Shown: piece after piece, positions 53,113 to 62,212 of the stretch
Layout: every line of letters starts with the position of its first letter
Numbering within the stretch: position 1 is the stretch's first letter
Assembly (NCBI RefSeq): GCF_001562055.1
Contig: NZ_LLWE01000014.1
Location: 186,001 to 250,000, forward strand
Reading direction: 5' to 3'
DNA length: 64,000 nt
Source of the DNA: Polycladidibacter stylochi
Lineage (GTDB): Bacteria > Pseudomonadota > Alphaproteobacteria > Rhizobiales > Stappiaceae
The notes under the pieces: model-generated
The model's database searches: none
Told to the model about the DNA's origin: nothing
The model's input: only the letters and a program-made list of their open reading frames with translations
Position numbers and translations under genes: made by a program

Positions 53113-55086
53113 TTGACTTCTTTACTCCTATCACGCCGCAGCTTTATGGGTGGCCTTGCCGCCAGCGGTGCCGCTACGCTTATGCATCCTTATTCCGTAC
53201 TTGCCTCTGAAAACAAAGCGCATTTACGCCTTATGGAAACAACCGATTTGCATGTGCATGTCATGCCCTACGATTATTACTCGGATCGACCAGTCGATAC
53301 GGCCGGTTTGGCGCGCACTGCCAGCATCATCAACCGTATCCGCTCAAAAGCCACCAACACCATGCTGGTTGACAATGGTGACTTTTTGCAGGGCAACCCA
53401 ATGGGCGATTATATTGCCTATGAGCGTGGCATGCATGATGGGGATGTACACCCTGTTATTAAAGGCATGAATGTGCTTGGCTTTGATGCGGCAACCCTTG
53501 GCAACCATGAATTCAACTACGGCCTTGATTTTATGGCCAAAGTTTTAAATGGTGCCAACTTCCCGTTTGTTTGTGCCAACCTGGTTAAAGGGCAGTTAGG
53601 TAGTAACGGACGCAAGGATAGCTTATTCTTGAAGCCCTACGTGATTGTCGAGAAGCAAATCAAAGATGGTAGTGGGAAGGTTTCGCCTATTAAAGTGGGC
53701 TTTATCGGCTTTGTACCGCCTCAGATCATGAATTGGGACGCGCGTCATCTCACCGGCAAAGTCAATGCCCGTGACATTGTTGATGCGGCCAAGGCCTGGG
53801 TGCCTGTGATGAAAGAGGAAGGCTGCGATATTGTTGTTGCTCTTTCACACTCCGGTATTACCGGCGGCAACCATGTGGAGGGCATGGAAAACGCCTCGCT
53901 ACAACTGGCAGCCGTTGATGGCATTGATGCGCTGTTCACCGGTCACCAACACCTTGTGTTCCCCGGTCCTGCATTTGCCGGTATAGAAGGCGTTGACGTT
54001 GCCAAAGGCACACTGCACGGCAAGCCTGCTGCCATGGGTGGTTTTTGGGGCTCTAACCTTGGTGTGATTGACCTGATGGTTGAGCGTGATGGCAATAACG
54101 GTTGGAAAATTGCCAGCTTCTCTACCGAAGTGCCTGCCATTTATAAAAAGGATGGCCGCAAGAAAATTCCATTGGTTGAGAGTGATCTAAAAGTGGAAGC
54201 TGCAGTGGCTGAAGACCACAAAGCCACACTGGCCTATATCCGCCGTCCGGTTGGCGAAACCTCGGCTCCGCTGTATTCATATTTCGCACTTGTTGCTGAT
54301 GATCCATCGGTGCAAATCGTCTCAAAAGCACAGACTTGGTATATTAAAGACATGCTGAAAGGCGGCGAATATGCCGACTTGCCTGTGCTTTCTGCCGCGG
54401 CACCATTTAAAGCCGGAGGTCGCGGTGGACCGGACTATTACACCGATGTGGCAAAAGGTGCCATTGCCATTAAGAACGTTGCGGACCTTTACCTTTACCC
54501 CAACACAGTACGTGCTGTGAAGATCAAGGGCAAAGACGTGAAAGAGTGGCTGGAACGCTCTGCCGGTATCTTCAACCAAGTCAAACCGGGTGTTGCGGAC
54601 CAACCTTTGATCAACAACAAGTTCCCGAGCTATAACTTTGATGTTATGGACGGGGTTAGCTATGATATTGATTTAAGCCAGCCTTCCAAATTTGACCCTA
54701 AGGGTGAGTTGATTAACAAAGATGCCAACCGCATTGTTAATTTACAATTCGAAGGCAAACCAATTGACCCTGAACAGGACTTTATTGTGGCCACCAACAA
54801 TTACCGTGCCGGTGGTGGCGGCAAGTTCCCGGGTATTAATTCCGACGTTGTGGTTTATGTGGCTCCGGACACCAACCGCGATGTGATTGTGCGCTATATC
54901 GTTGAGCAAGGCACAATTAACCCTTCTGCCGATGCCAATTGGCACTTCAAAAAACTTGCCAACACCAGCGTGTTGTTTGAGACCGGCCCTGCTGGCAAGA
55001 AATACATGAAGGACGTGAAGGGCGTGGACATTGAAGAAGCAGGTGACGGCAAAGACGGCTTTGCCGCCTATCGAATTGCTCTTTAA
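53113..55086 (+). CDS. cpdB: 2',3'-cyclic-nucleotide 2'-phosphodiesterase/3'-nucleotidase (CpdB type, Tat substrate)
   Basis: Periplasmic phosphatase that hydrolyses 2',3'-cyclic nucleotides and 3'-nucleotides from RNA breakdown. I choose the TTG at 53113 with GGAGG five bases upstream; it gives 657 aa with a twin-arginine signal (SRRSFMGGLAASG). The frame is open to 53050. The metallophosphatase motifs are ETTDLHVHVMPYDY, LVDNGDFLQGNP, LGNHEFNYGLD and FTGHQHLVFPG. A 5'-nucleotidase C-terminal domain follows from about residue 365. Confidence 0.93.
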   Translation: MTSLLLSRRSFMGGLAASGAATLMHPYSVLASENKAHLRLMETTDLHVHVMPYDYYSDRPVDTAGLARTASIINRIRSKATNTMLVDNGDFLQGNPMGDYIAYERGMHDGDVHPVIKGMNVLGFDAATLGNHEFNYGLDFMAKVLNGANFPFVCANLVKGQLGSNGRKDSLFLKPYVIVEKQIKDGSGKVSPIKVGFIGFVPPQIMNWDARHLTGKVNARDIVDAAKAWVPVMKEEGCDIVVALSHSGITGGNHVEGMENASLQLAAVDGIDALFTGHQHLVFPGPAFAGIEGVDVAKGTLHGKPAAMGGFWGSNLGVIDLMVERDGNNGWKIASFSTEVPAIYKKDGRKKIPLVESDLKVEAAVAEDHKATLAYIRRPVGETSAPLYSYFALVADDPSVQIVSKAQTWYIKDMLKGGEYADLPVLSAAAPFKAGGRGGPDYYTDVAKGAIAIKNVADLYLYPNTVRAVKIKGKDVKEWLERSAGIFNQVKPGVADQPLINNKFPSYNFDVMDGVSYDIDLSQPSKFDPKGELINKDANRIVNLQFEGKPIDPEQDFIVATNNYRAGGGGKFPGINSDVVVYVAPDTNRDVIVRYIVEQGTINPSADANWHFKKLANTSVLFETGPAGKKYMKDVKGVDIEEAGDGKDGFAAYRIAL

Positions 55087-55113
55087 TTTCTAGCTAGACG
55101 ATTTGAAACTGTG

Positions 55114-55141
55114 AGCGGGGCCAATTGGCTCCGCTTTTATT
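55114..55141 (+). terminator. Terminator after cpdB
   Basis: AGCGGGGCC (55114-55122) pairs with GGCTCCGCT (55127-55135), one wobble, followed by TTTATTT. Confidence 0.82.
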
Positions 55142-55255
55142 TCAATGTTAAAAATACCCTAGTTTACCTTGAGTGAATAACTTCAGGTTTTAACGGATGC
55201 GTTTAGAAACTGCTGAGAGCTGATGGTCATAGTAATGCCAGCAATGGAGAAAGCT

Positions 55256-55711
55256 ATGACCACACAAATGTTTCTTGCAGCCCGCCTGCACTGGCCGGCG
55301 CTGCATTATTCAATAGACGATAAGCTGGAGGCCATTCGCGCACAGCTGCAACAGGCCTATAGTGAACTGGATTTAACCGGGGCGTGCTTTTTGGCCGATG
55401 AAATGGTGTACATGCTGCTGGAGGGGCCGTTTGGTCATGTTCAGCATTTATTCGGGCATGCGCTAGGCGATAAGCGAATCAGCCAATTACGGGTCGTTGC
55501 ACGTGAGGACAAGGCTTTTCGGCTATTTGCCCACCAGCCATTACAGCTTTGCGATTTACGCGAGAGCGCGCGGTGTAACCTTGCGCCCAGTTACTGGCCG
55601 TTGGCTGAGTCGTCAACAAACGTGCATGGTGATGATCTCAAAGAGGCTTTTACCTTGCTCTCGTTACAAATGGAGCAATTTTTGTTCACAGAACGCCATG
55701 CCTTAATCTAG
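55256..55711 (+). CDS. BLUF-like protein lacking flavin-contact residues
   Basis: From the ATG at 55256 (GGAG six bases upstream) the protein has 151 aa. Its plan matches BLUF blue-light sensors: LHYSIDDKLEAIRAQLQ, then DLTGACFLADEMVYMLLEGP and VQHLFGHALGDKRISQLRVV. At the positions of the BLUF flavin-binding Asn and Gln I see other residues (Ser/Tyr and Met), so it probably cannot bind FAD. It is a degenerate or non-photosensory member. Assignment is by motif pattern only. Confidence 0.68.
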   Translation: MTTQMFLAARLHWPALHYSIDDKLEAIRAQLQQAYSELDLTGACFLADEMVYMLLEGPFGHVQHLFGHALGDKRISQLRVVAREDKAFRLFAHQPLQLCDLRESARCNLAPSYWPLAESSTNVHGDDLKEAFTLLSLQMEQFLFTERHALI

Positions 55712-55995
55712 GCAATATGATGGTGCAGCTATGGCGTAAATGCGGCAAGTAATTGGGTATACTGATAAAGTTTCCATTGGTAAAATACCTATAAAATGTA
55801 GCGGTTATTTGTATTAGATTATTGTTTTAATATAAGAAATTTGGGCTCTTGCTATTAGAGCAAAAATTGACCATTGGTTCATAATCTCCTCGCTTGCCTT
55901 TAGAGAATGAGCGCAAAAGAGCCAGTACATGTGGCCACAAATGCCTTTTTATGCAGGGCATTCGAGTTTGGCCGGAATATTTAAGGGAATGAAAT
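55712..55995. other. Intergenic region before mobA
   Basis: 284 bp, AT-rich with no gene or recognisable operator. It does not repeat the TATATA palindrome of the moaA upstream region. Confidence 0.3.
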
Positions 55996-56700
55996 ATGCC
56001 TGATGGTCAGCTGGTAGACACCCCCCAAGACAATTTTGAGGCTGCTCTTAAGCCCGTTGTTTATGGTTGTATTCTTTGCGGGGGGCAATCACGGCGTATG
56101 CATTATCGCGATAAAGCGCAGGTTTTGCTAAATGGTAGCCCTTTACTCAAACGGGTTTTCGAGCGCCTGGCACCACAGGTGAAAGGGGTGGTTTTGAGCG
56201 TGAACAACCCCGCTGATATTCACCGCAGTCTTGGCATTCCATTAATTGAGGATCAATTGCCCGGTCAGCTGGGGCCGTTGGTGGGGATTTTAAGCGCTAT
56301 GGAGTATGTGGCGACGAACGATCCGAGCGCACAGTATTTGCTCAGCGTCGCTACAGATACCCCGTTTTTCCCAAGAGATTTAGTGGGGCAACTGCTAAAG
56401 TACAGTGCCAGTGATACAAAGCCGCGGTTGAGCGTTTGTGCCTCGAACGAGCGTGAACACCCGACCATGGCACTTTGGCCGATGCATTTGCGCCCTGCCC
56501 TTAAAGACTATCTTTTATCAGGAAAACGCAAACTGATGGCATTCACCGAACAATACGATCCGGCCATAGTGCATTTTACCGGTGTTTTCATAAATGGCTT
56601 GGAAATGGATCCGTTTTTCAATATCAATCAACCTGATGATTTGGACTTAGCACTTATGGTTGATGAAGCCTTGAGTGCGTATGAAGCAAAAATGGAATAA
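55996..56700 (+). CDS. mobA: Molybdenum cofactor guanylyltransferase MobA
   Basis: Transfers GMP to molybdopterin to make the MGD cofactor. The 234-aa protein has the nucleotidyltransferase start GCILCGGQSRRMHYRDKAQV, then GPLVGILSAMEYV and SVATDTPFFPRDLV. It lies 5 bp before moeA, so both are one unit. MobA implies use of MGD-type enzymes such as DMSO-reductase-family enzymes. Confidence 0.93.
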   Translation: MPDGQLVDTPQDNFEAALKPVVYGCILCGGQSRRMHYRDKAQVLLNGSPLLKRVFERLAPQVKGVVLSVNNPADIHRSLGIPLIEDQLPGQLGPLVGILSAMEYVATNDPSAQYLLSVATDTPFFPRDLVGQLLKYSASDTKPRLSVCASNEREHPTMALWPMHLRPALKDYLLSGKRKLMAFTEQYDPAIVHFTGVFINGLEMDPFFNINQPDDLDLALMVDEALSAYEAKME

Positions 56701-56705
56701 CCCTT

Positions 56706-57953
56706 ATGGCCCCCACTGGCAGCACTATTTCGCACCATGAAGCAATTTCGCAGATAGAAAACTATGCAAGTTGTCAATTGAATGTGGAGCAAGTGCCGCT
56801 TGATCTAGCATTTTGCCGGGTGGCTGCACATGACTTTCTTGCCGCGCGTGATGTGCCGCCCTGTGACAACTCGGCTATGGACGGGTTTGTCATCGCCCGC
56901 GGCAGCGATACTTCGCAAACACGTTTTCCTATTGTTGACGAGATTTTTGCCGGTGACGGGCGCAAGCTGACTTTGAACACCGGTGAAGCCATGCGCATTT
57001 TTACCGGTGCACCCGTACCTGCTGGCGCGGAATTTGTTTGCCTCCAAGAAGAATGCCAGATTGAGAGTTTAGAGGGACGTGAAACCGTCGTGATCCCTGA
57101 GGGGGTATCGGTTGGTGCCAATATCCGCCGCCGCGCTGAAGATATGGCGCTTGGCGATGTGGTGGTGCCCAAGGGGCGTTTTTTGCGGGCACCTGAAGTT
57201 GCCATATATGCCGCCAGTGGCCATGAGACGATTGACGTTTTCAAAAAACTGCGCGTTGGTGTTTTTTCAACCGGCGATGAACTCGTTTTGCCCGGCGCTG
57301 AGGCTGGGACGGGCAAGATTTATGATGCCAATCGCTATCTACTCAAAGGGGCGCTACGCTCTTTGCCCGTGGATATTGTTGATTTGGGTATTTTGCCAGA
57401 TGATTTGGATGTGGTGCGCTCTCGCTTACAGCAGGCCAGTAAAGACTGTGATTTCCTACTCACCTCTGGTGGCGCCGGACACGGCAAGGCCGATTATGTG
57501 GGGCAAGTTCTTAAAGAACTCGGGCAAGCACGGTTTTGGCAACTGGCCATTAAGCCGGGCCGCCCGCTGATGATGGGTGAAATTGGAAATTGCCTGTTTA
57601 TGGGATTGCCCGGCAACCCTGTTGCCGCCCTGATCAGCTTTATTAATTATGCCCGTCCATTAATATCTGCCCGTTGCGGAATGGCCTTTCAATTACCCTG
57701 CCCCAGCTTGCTGCCCGCACAATTTTCGATTGGCAAACGCAAGCAGGGCCGGCGCGAGTTTATTCGGGTGCGCACCGTTACAGCAGCCGATGGCCAATTG
57801 CAGCTCAAGAAGTTCAAGGGCGATGGCTCTGCCCTACTCTCCTCCCTCGCCTTTGCCGACGGGATTGCCATTTTAGACGAAGAGTTGAGCGCTGTACGCG
57901 AAGGCGACTTACTGCCCTACATCAGCTTTTCCGAGGTGGGACTTTGCGGTTAA
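56706..57953 (+). CDS. moeA: Molybdopterin molybdenumtransferase MoeA
   Basis: Inserts molybdenum into molybdopterin. The 415-aa protein has the MoeA signature PPCDNSAMDGFVIARGSD, ERGRETVV-type linker region, and the catalytic MoCF_biosynth block TSGGAGHGKADYVG, followed by KPGRPLMMGEIGN and GLPGNPVAAL. It forms an operon with mobA; moaA is separate. Length is normal for the family. Confidence 0.95.
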   Translation: MAPTGSTISHHEAISQIENYASCQLNVEQVPLDLAFCRVAAHDFLAARDVPPCDNSAMDGFVIARGSDTSQTRFPIVDEIFAGDGRKLTLNTGEAMRIFTGAPVPAGAEFVCLQEECQIESLEGRETVVIPEGVSVGANIRRRAEDMALGDVVVPKGRFLRAPEVAIYAASGHETIDVFKKLRVGVFSTGDELVLPGAEAGTGKIYDANRYLLKGALRSLPVDIVDLGILPDDLDVVRSRLQQASKDCDFLLTSGGAGHGKADYVGQVLKELGQARFWQLAIKPGRPLMMGEIGNCLFMGLPGNPVAALISFINYARPLISARCGMAFQLPCPSLLPAQFSIGKRKQGRREFIRVRTVTAADGQLQLKKFKGDGSALLSSLAFADGIAILDEELSAVREGDLLPYISFSEVGLCG

Positions 57954-57995
57954 GCAAGCGCTTTGCCGCCCCTTTAAATAAGAGAATTAGCAATA

Positions 57996-58166
57996 TTATT
58001 TGGCTGCCGCATTCACTGCAGCCTTTTTACCGTTTTGAGTTTTTATAGTATTAAGTAAAGACTGCGTTTTGCCCGCATTCTTATCAAGCGCATTTTCGAT
58101 AGAGCTTTTATTTGTAGAGCTACTCACAATCGACCAAAATCGATTTGAATTAAATTTACTCATCAT
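57996..58166 (-). CDS. Possible small protein (56 aa)
   Basis: A minus-strand frame of 56 codons starts at two adjacent ATGs (58166 or 58163) and ends at 57996. The product is basic and Ser/Asn/Lys/Ala-rich (MMSKFNSNRFWSIVSS; C-terminus GKKAAVNAAAK). It lies in the 422-bp gap between moeA and the binding protein gene. Only a weak ribosome binding site is visible, so it could be spurious. Confidence 0.35.
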   Translation of the reverse strand: MMSKFNSNRFWSIVSSSTNKSSIENALDKNAGKTQSLLNTIKTQNGKKAAVNAAAK

Positions 58167-58375
58167 TTAGTAATTTCTAAAATAATGTAACTAGGTGCTA
58201 TGTTTTACTTATTGAGATTTTATTTAAAAACTTAGTTTGACAGCATTCATGTGTTCAGGCAGAAGTTTTGAGCCGAAAGAATACGGCACGAGCTCGCTCG
58301 GCCTCATGGGCATCTTGAAATGGTTAACTCCGGCTTGATGCATGGTGCCTGAGCGCTACACAAAAGGACAAAAAA

Positions 58376-59152
58376 ATGAAAATCGCAAAATTGGCCGCTG
58401 TTGCCGTTGTTGCACTTAGCACTCTCACCGGCGCACAAGCCAAGGAATGGAAAGAAATTCGCATTGGCACCGAAGCTGCGTACCCTCCCTTTGCCTATGT
58501 AACAGCAGACGGCAAACTGGCGGGCTTTGACATTGATATGGGCAATGCCATTTGTGAGCAGATGAAGGCCAAATGTACATGGATTGCGCAGGACTGGGAT
58601 GGCCTCATTCCGGGCCTGTTGGCGGGTAAGCACGATGCTATTCTAGCCTCAATGTCCATCACCGAAGAACGTAAGCAAATTATTGGTTTTTCTAAGAAAT
58701 ACTACCAAACACCGTCGGGTATCGCGATCCCTAAGGACAGCGATTTGACAGAGGCTACACCTGAGGCTCTAGCAGGAAAAACCATCGGTGCGCAAGCTTC
58801 TACCACCCACTCCATATATGCTGAAACCATGTTCCCCGACTCAACAATCAAGCTTTATACATCTGCCGATGAATATAAGCTGGATCTTGAGTCCGGCCGG
58901 ATTGATGCAGCTATTGATGATATCATGATCTTAAGCGAGTGGGTTAAAGCAAAAGACGGTGCTTGCTGCAAAGTTTTGACCGGTTTCAAGAGCGTTCCCG
59001 AGATTCACGGGGAAGGTGCCGGTATTGGTGTACGTAAAGAAGATACCGACTTGGCAGACCAGTTCTCGAAAGCAGTAGCGGAGCTTCGCGCAAATGGTAA
59101 GTACAAGAAAATCAACGACAAATACTTTGATTTTGATGTGTACGGCGAATAA
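58376..59152 (+). CDS. Basic amino acid ABC transporter substrate-binding protein 1
   Basis: Periplasmic binding protein of the lysine/arginine/ornithine-histidine type. The 258-aa product has a signal peptide (cleavage after AQA, residue 22), the ligand-binding region IRIGTEAAYPPFAYVTADGK, the disulfide pair CEQMKAKC, and SMSITEERKQIIGFSKKYY. It is a tandem paralogue of the protein at 59630-60409. A terminator separates the two, so each has its own promoter. Confidence 0.92.
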   Translation: MKIAKLAAVAVVALSTLTGAQAKEWKEIRIGTEAAYPPFAYVTADGKLAGFDIDMGNAICEQMKAKCTWIAQDWDGLIPGLLAGKHDAILASMSITEERKQIIGFSKKYYQTPSGIAIPKDSDLTEATPEALAGKTIGAQASTTHSIYAETMFPDSTIKLYTSADEYKLDLESGRIDAAIDDIMILSEWVKAKDGACCKVLTGFKSVPEIHGEGAGIGVRKEDTDLADQFSKAVAELRANGKYKKINDKYFDFDVYGE

Positions 59153-59174
59153 TCTCCTCCTATAATCTAAGCGT

Positions 59175-59203
59175 AAAGGCAGCCCCTGTGGCTGCCTTTT
59201 TTT
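59175..59203 (+). terminator. Terminator after binding protein 1
   Basis: GGCAGCC (59178-59184) pairs with GGCTGCC (59190-59196), followed by seven T. Confidence 0.9.
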
Positions 59204-59629
59204 ATGCGCCGCTTCGCTTTTATACGCCATTCAACGACAGGAAAGCTATACACTCACCGATCCCACCATTTTTAAATCTTATCAATAGCTCTGTTTTATC
59301 GCGTCTATGAAAATAAATCGTGCCCTTATGCGCAATAATCGTGCGTGGGATTCTTTTGCGCCTTTTAACGCTTCACCCTAAATAAGTATTTTTTCGGTAA
59401 TTAATTGGTATATCAGGAAGAATTGTGCTCTATTTCTGAATTTTTTAAATAGTTACCCCCAACCTACGGCTAATTGCCACCTAATCGTACCTATTGACAG
59501 TGTTTTTGACGTGCCATAATGCAAATAATCCGTTAAATAGGTTCTCAATGAACCAATAATAATAAAAAATGACGAAATGTGACAAATGAGAGTGCGCCAA
59601 GCACTTCGCGTTAGTACAGAGGGCTTAAA
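59204..59629. other. Promoter region of binding protein 2
   Basis: No reading frame. TTGACA at 59494-59499 and CATAAT at 59515-59520 give a 15-bp spacer, and TAATGC two bases later a 17-bp one; a sigma-70 type promoter about 110 bp upstream of the ATG is plausible. A 5' leader of that length would be long. Confidence 0.35.
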
Positions 59630-60409
59630 ATGAAATTTATGCGTTTAGCGGCCGTAGCTGCATTATCGTTGGCAACCCTTGCCGGTGTTGCTGAAGCAAA
59701 AGAATGGAAAAAGGTCCGCATGGGCACAGAGGGTGCCTACCCTCCATTCAACTATGTTGATGCCTCCGGCAAATTGACCGGCTTTGATGTTGAAATTGGT
59801 CAAGCCTTGTGCGACGAGATGAAAGTTGAATGTGAATGGGTCACTCAAGAGTGGGATGGTATTATTCCAGGTCTCGTGGCAGGTAAGTTCGATACCATTA
59901 TCGCCTCTATGTCGATTACCGATGAACGTCGCCAGAAGATCAGCTTTTCTGAAAAGTATTATAATACACCACCAGCTTTGGCCGTACGCAAAGACACGGA
60001 CCTAACAGGTGTTACGCCTGCGGATTTGAAAGACCGTGTGATTGGTGCCCAGTCATCGACCACCCATGCTATTTATGCGGAACAAACATTCGTAGATTCC
60101 GATGTTCGCCTATACCCAACCTCTGAAGATTATAAGTTGGACCTTGAATCCGGCCGTGTTGACGGTGTTAATGACGATATTATGGTTTTGACCGAGTGGA
60201 TCGACTCCGACAAAGGTGCCTGCTGTAAAATCCTCGGTACTTATAAAACTGTTCCTTCCATTCATGGTGAAGGTGCCGGTATTGGGGTACGTAAAGGAGA
60301 CGAGGACCTTGCCGCCATGTTCTCCAAGGCGATTAAAGCGATCCGTGCAAATGGCAAGTATAAGGAAATCAACGATAAATACTTCAAGTTCGACGTTTAC
60401 GGCGACTAA
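59630..60409 (+). CDS. Basic amino acid ABC transporter substrate-binding protein 2
   Basis: The 259-aa paralogue of binding protein 1. It has a signal peptide to about residue 23 (GVAEA), the family blocks VRMGTEGAYPPFNYVDASGK and SMSITDERRQKISFSEKYY, and the disulfide pair CDEMKVEC. It differs in ligand-contact stretches (GVNDDIMVLTEW against AIDDIMILSEW), so it may prefer another basic amino acid. It is followed by a hairpin and then both permeases. Confidence 0.92.
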   Translation: MKFMRLAAVAALSLATLAGVAEAKEWKKVRMGTEGAYPPFNYVDASGKLTGFDVEIGQALCDEMKVECEWVTQEWDGIIPGLVAGKFDTIIASMSITDERRQKISFSEKYYNTPPALAVRKDTDLTGVTPADLKDRVIGAQSSTTHAIYAEQTFVDSDVRLYPTSEDYKLDLESGRVDGVNDDIMVLTEWIDSDKGACCKILGTYKTVPSIHGEGAGIGVRKGDEDLAAMFSKAIKAIRANGKYKEINDKYFKFDVYGD

Positions 60410-60437
60410 GTGTTAGGGTTATAACCTTTTCAACAAC

Positions 60438-60465
60438 AAGAGTGGGAGCCTCAGCTTCCGCTCTT
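60438..60465 (+). repeat. Hairpin between binding protein 2 and permease genes
   Basis: AAGAGTGGGAGC (60438-60449) pairs with GCTTCCGCTCTT (60454-60465), 12 bp with two wobbles and only ATTC after it. Such hairpins protect the upstream mRNA and lower permease expression relative to the binding protein. Confidence 0.6.
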
Positions 60466-60496
60466 ATTCTATGCGCGACTAGGGAAAACTTCCCAG

Positions 60497-61207
60497 ATGG
60501 AAGAATATTTGACATTATTGTCGTTTGGGCCCAATGGCTGGGGCGACGAGATCCTGCTAGGGACAAAAATGACCGTAGGGCTGGCACTGGCAACCTTACC
60601 GGTCGGATTTATACTCGGGCTTATGGTAGCTTTGGCCAAGCGATCGCAAGAGCCCTCCCTACGCGCGGCGGCCAATGTTTATACGACAATTTTCCGCGGC
60701 TTGCCCGAACTGCTGACCCTGTTTCTGGTTTATTATGGCGTGCAGATACTGGTGCAAAGCGCCGTACAATACTTTGGTTATGAGCACTTTGAAGTGAATG
60801 CCTTTGTGGCTGGTATGGTTGCCTTGGCACTGGTGTTTTCATCTTACGCGTCCGAGGCCTTTCTCTCAGCGTTTAAGGCCATTCCGCAGGGACAATACGA
60901 AGGCGCCTACGCGCTGGGGATCAGCCGCACCAAAACCTTTTGGCTGGTGATTTTTCCGCAGCTTATTCGCCTATCTTTAGCTGCGCTCAATAACCTTTGG
61001 CTGGTGCTTTTAAAGGATACCGCACTGGTTTCTATTATCGGGCTTAACGACTTAATTCGTTATTCAAATACGGCCGCACGCGTGAGTAAAGAGCCGTTCC
61101 TATTCTTCTCCGTTGCCTGCGCCATTTATCTTGTACTGGCGATGCTCTCTTCTGTTGGACTGTCACGCATTGAAAAATGGGCCAATCGCGGGGAGGTCTC
61201 TAAATGA
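60497..61207 (+). CDS. Basic amino acid ABC transporter permease, HisQ type
   Basis: Inner-membrane permease of the polar amino acid group. The 236-aa protein has about five membrane helices and the ATPase-contact EAA loop (GAYALGISRTKTFWLVIFPQ). It overlaps the next permease by 4 bp (ATGA), as for a heterodimer. It would pair with the HisM-type protein and an ATPase that is not encoded here. Confidence 0.92.
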   Translation: MEEYLTLLSFGPNGWGDEILLGTKMTVGLALATLPVGFILGLMVALAKRSQEPSLRAAANVYTTIFRGLPELLTLFLVYYGVQILVQSAVQYFGYEHFEVNAFVAGMVALALVFSSYASEAFLSAFKAIPQGQYEGAYALGISRTKTFWLVIFPQLIRLSLAALNNLWLVLLKDTALVSIIGLNDLIRYSNTAARVSKEPFLFFSVACAIYLVLAMLSSVGLSRIEKWANRGEVSK

Positions 61208-62112
61208 GTATGAGTGAGCCATTTAAAGATTACATTGCCCCTTCATCGCCGCCTGTTGTTCATAATGCACGTGGCTGGAATGCAGAGCGCATTATTGGCA
61301 CCACGTGGCTTTTCCTATGGATTGTTATGGGCGTTGGCCTTTTGTGGTTTATGCTGGTCAGCAATAATGTGGCACTACATGTAAGCTGGCAAGAGCAGTT
61401 TCCGTATTTTGCCCATGTGGAGCTGAGCTCTGACGCGCATTTTATCAATAAATACGCCAGCAAACTGTTAAAGGGTTTCTTTTTAACCTTACAGCTGGTT
61501 GGGCTTTCTTTGATTATCGGTGCGATGATATCGCTTCCGGTTGCTGCCATGCGCATGAGCAACATACCGGTATTGAGCCAAGTTGCTTATGTTTATGTTT
61601 ACTTCTTCCGTGGCACACCACTTTTAGCGCAAACCTTCCTGATTTATTATGGTTCAGGATCGTTTATGCATTTCTTCAAAGATATCGGCGTCTGGTGGTT
61701 CTTCCGTGATGCCTGGAATTGTGCTGTACTGGCTTTTTCCCTCAATACCGGTGCGTATCAGGCGGAAATATTGCGCGGCGCTATTCGCTCTATCCCCAAA
61801 GGGCAATGGGAAGCGGCAGATGCACTGGGGCTTTCACGCATTGTAACCTTCTTCAAGATCATATTGCCGCAAGCGCTCATTGTTTCGCTACGTCCTTATG
61901 GTAACGAAATCATCTTGATGATTAAAGGATCGGCTATCGCTTCTATTATTACTATTTTGGATTTAATGGGCGAAACCCGGCGGGCATTTTCACGGACCTT
62001 CGATTTCCAAGCTTATTTATGGGCTGCATTTGCCTACCTGATAATGGTGGAATTCTTGCGGCGTGTTTGGGAACTGTTTGAAAAACGGCTGACACGTCAC
62101 CTGAAGCGCTAG
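61204..62112 (+). CDS. Basic amino acid ABC transporter permease, HisM type
   Basis: Second permease subunit. The 302-aa protein has a longer N-terminus than usual with an extra membrane segment and periplasmic loop (about residues 35-90), then the permease domain with EAA loop (EAADALGLSRIVTFFKIILP). It ends the operon; a terminator follows. No ATP-binding subunit follows. Confidence 0.9.
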   Translation: MSMSEPFKDYIAPSSPPVVHNARGWNAERIIGTTWLFLWIVMGVGLLWFMLVSNNVALHVSWQEQFPYFAHVELSSDAHFINKYASKLLKGFFLTLQLVGLSLIIGAMISLPVAAMRMSNIPVLSQVAYVYVYFFRGTPLLAQTFLIYYGSGSFMHFFKDIGVWWFFRDAWNCAVLAFSLNTGAYQAEILRGAIRSIPKGQWEAADALGLSRIVTFFKIILPQALIVSLRPYGNEIILMIKGSAIASIITILDLMGETRRAFSRTFDFQAYLWAAFAYLIMVEFLRRVWELFEKRLTRHLKR

Positions 62113-62139
62113 CGCAGATAAACTCAACTATTTACTAAG

Positions 62140-62171
62140 AAAGCATCGGTTGAAATACCGGTGCTTTTTTT
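62140..62171 (+). terminator. Terminator after the permease genes
   Basis: AAAGCATCGG (62140-62149) pairs with CCGGTGCTTT (62158-62167), one wobble, followed by a T run. Confidence 0.88.
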
Positions 62172-62212
62172 GCTTTTGGACTTATACTGCTGGCAAAAAT
62201 TCGAGGTTTGTC

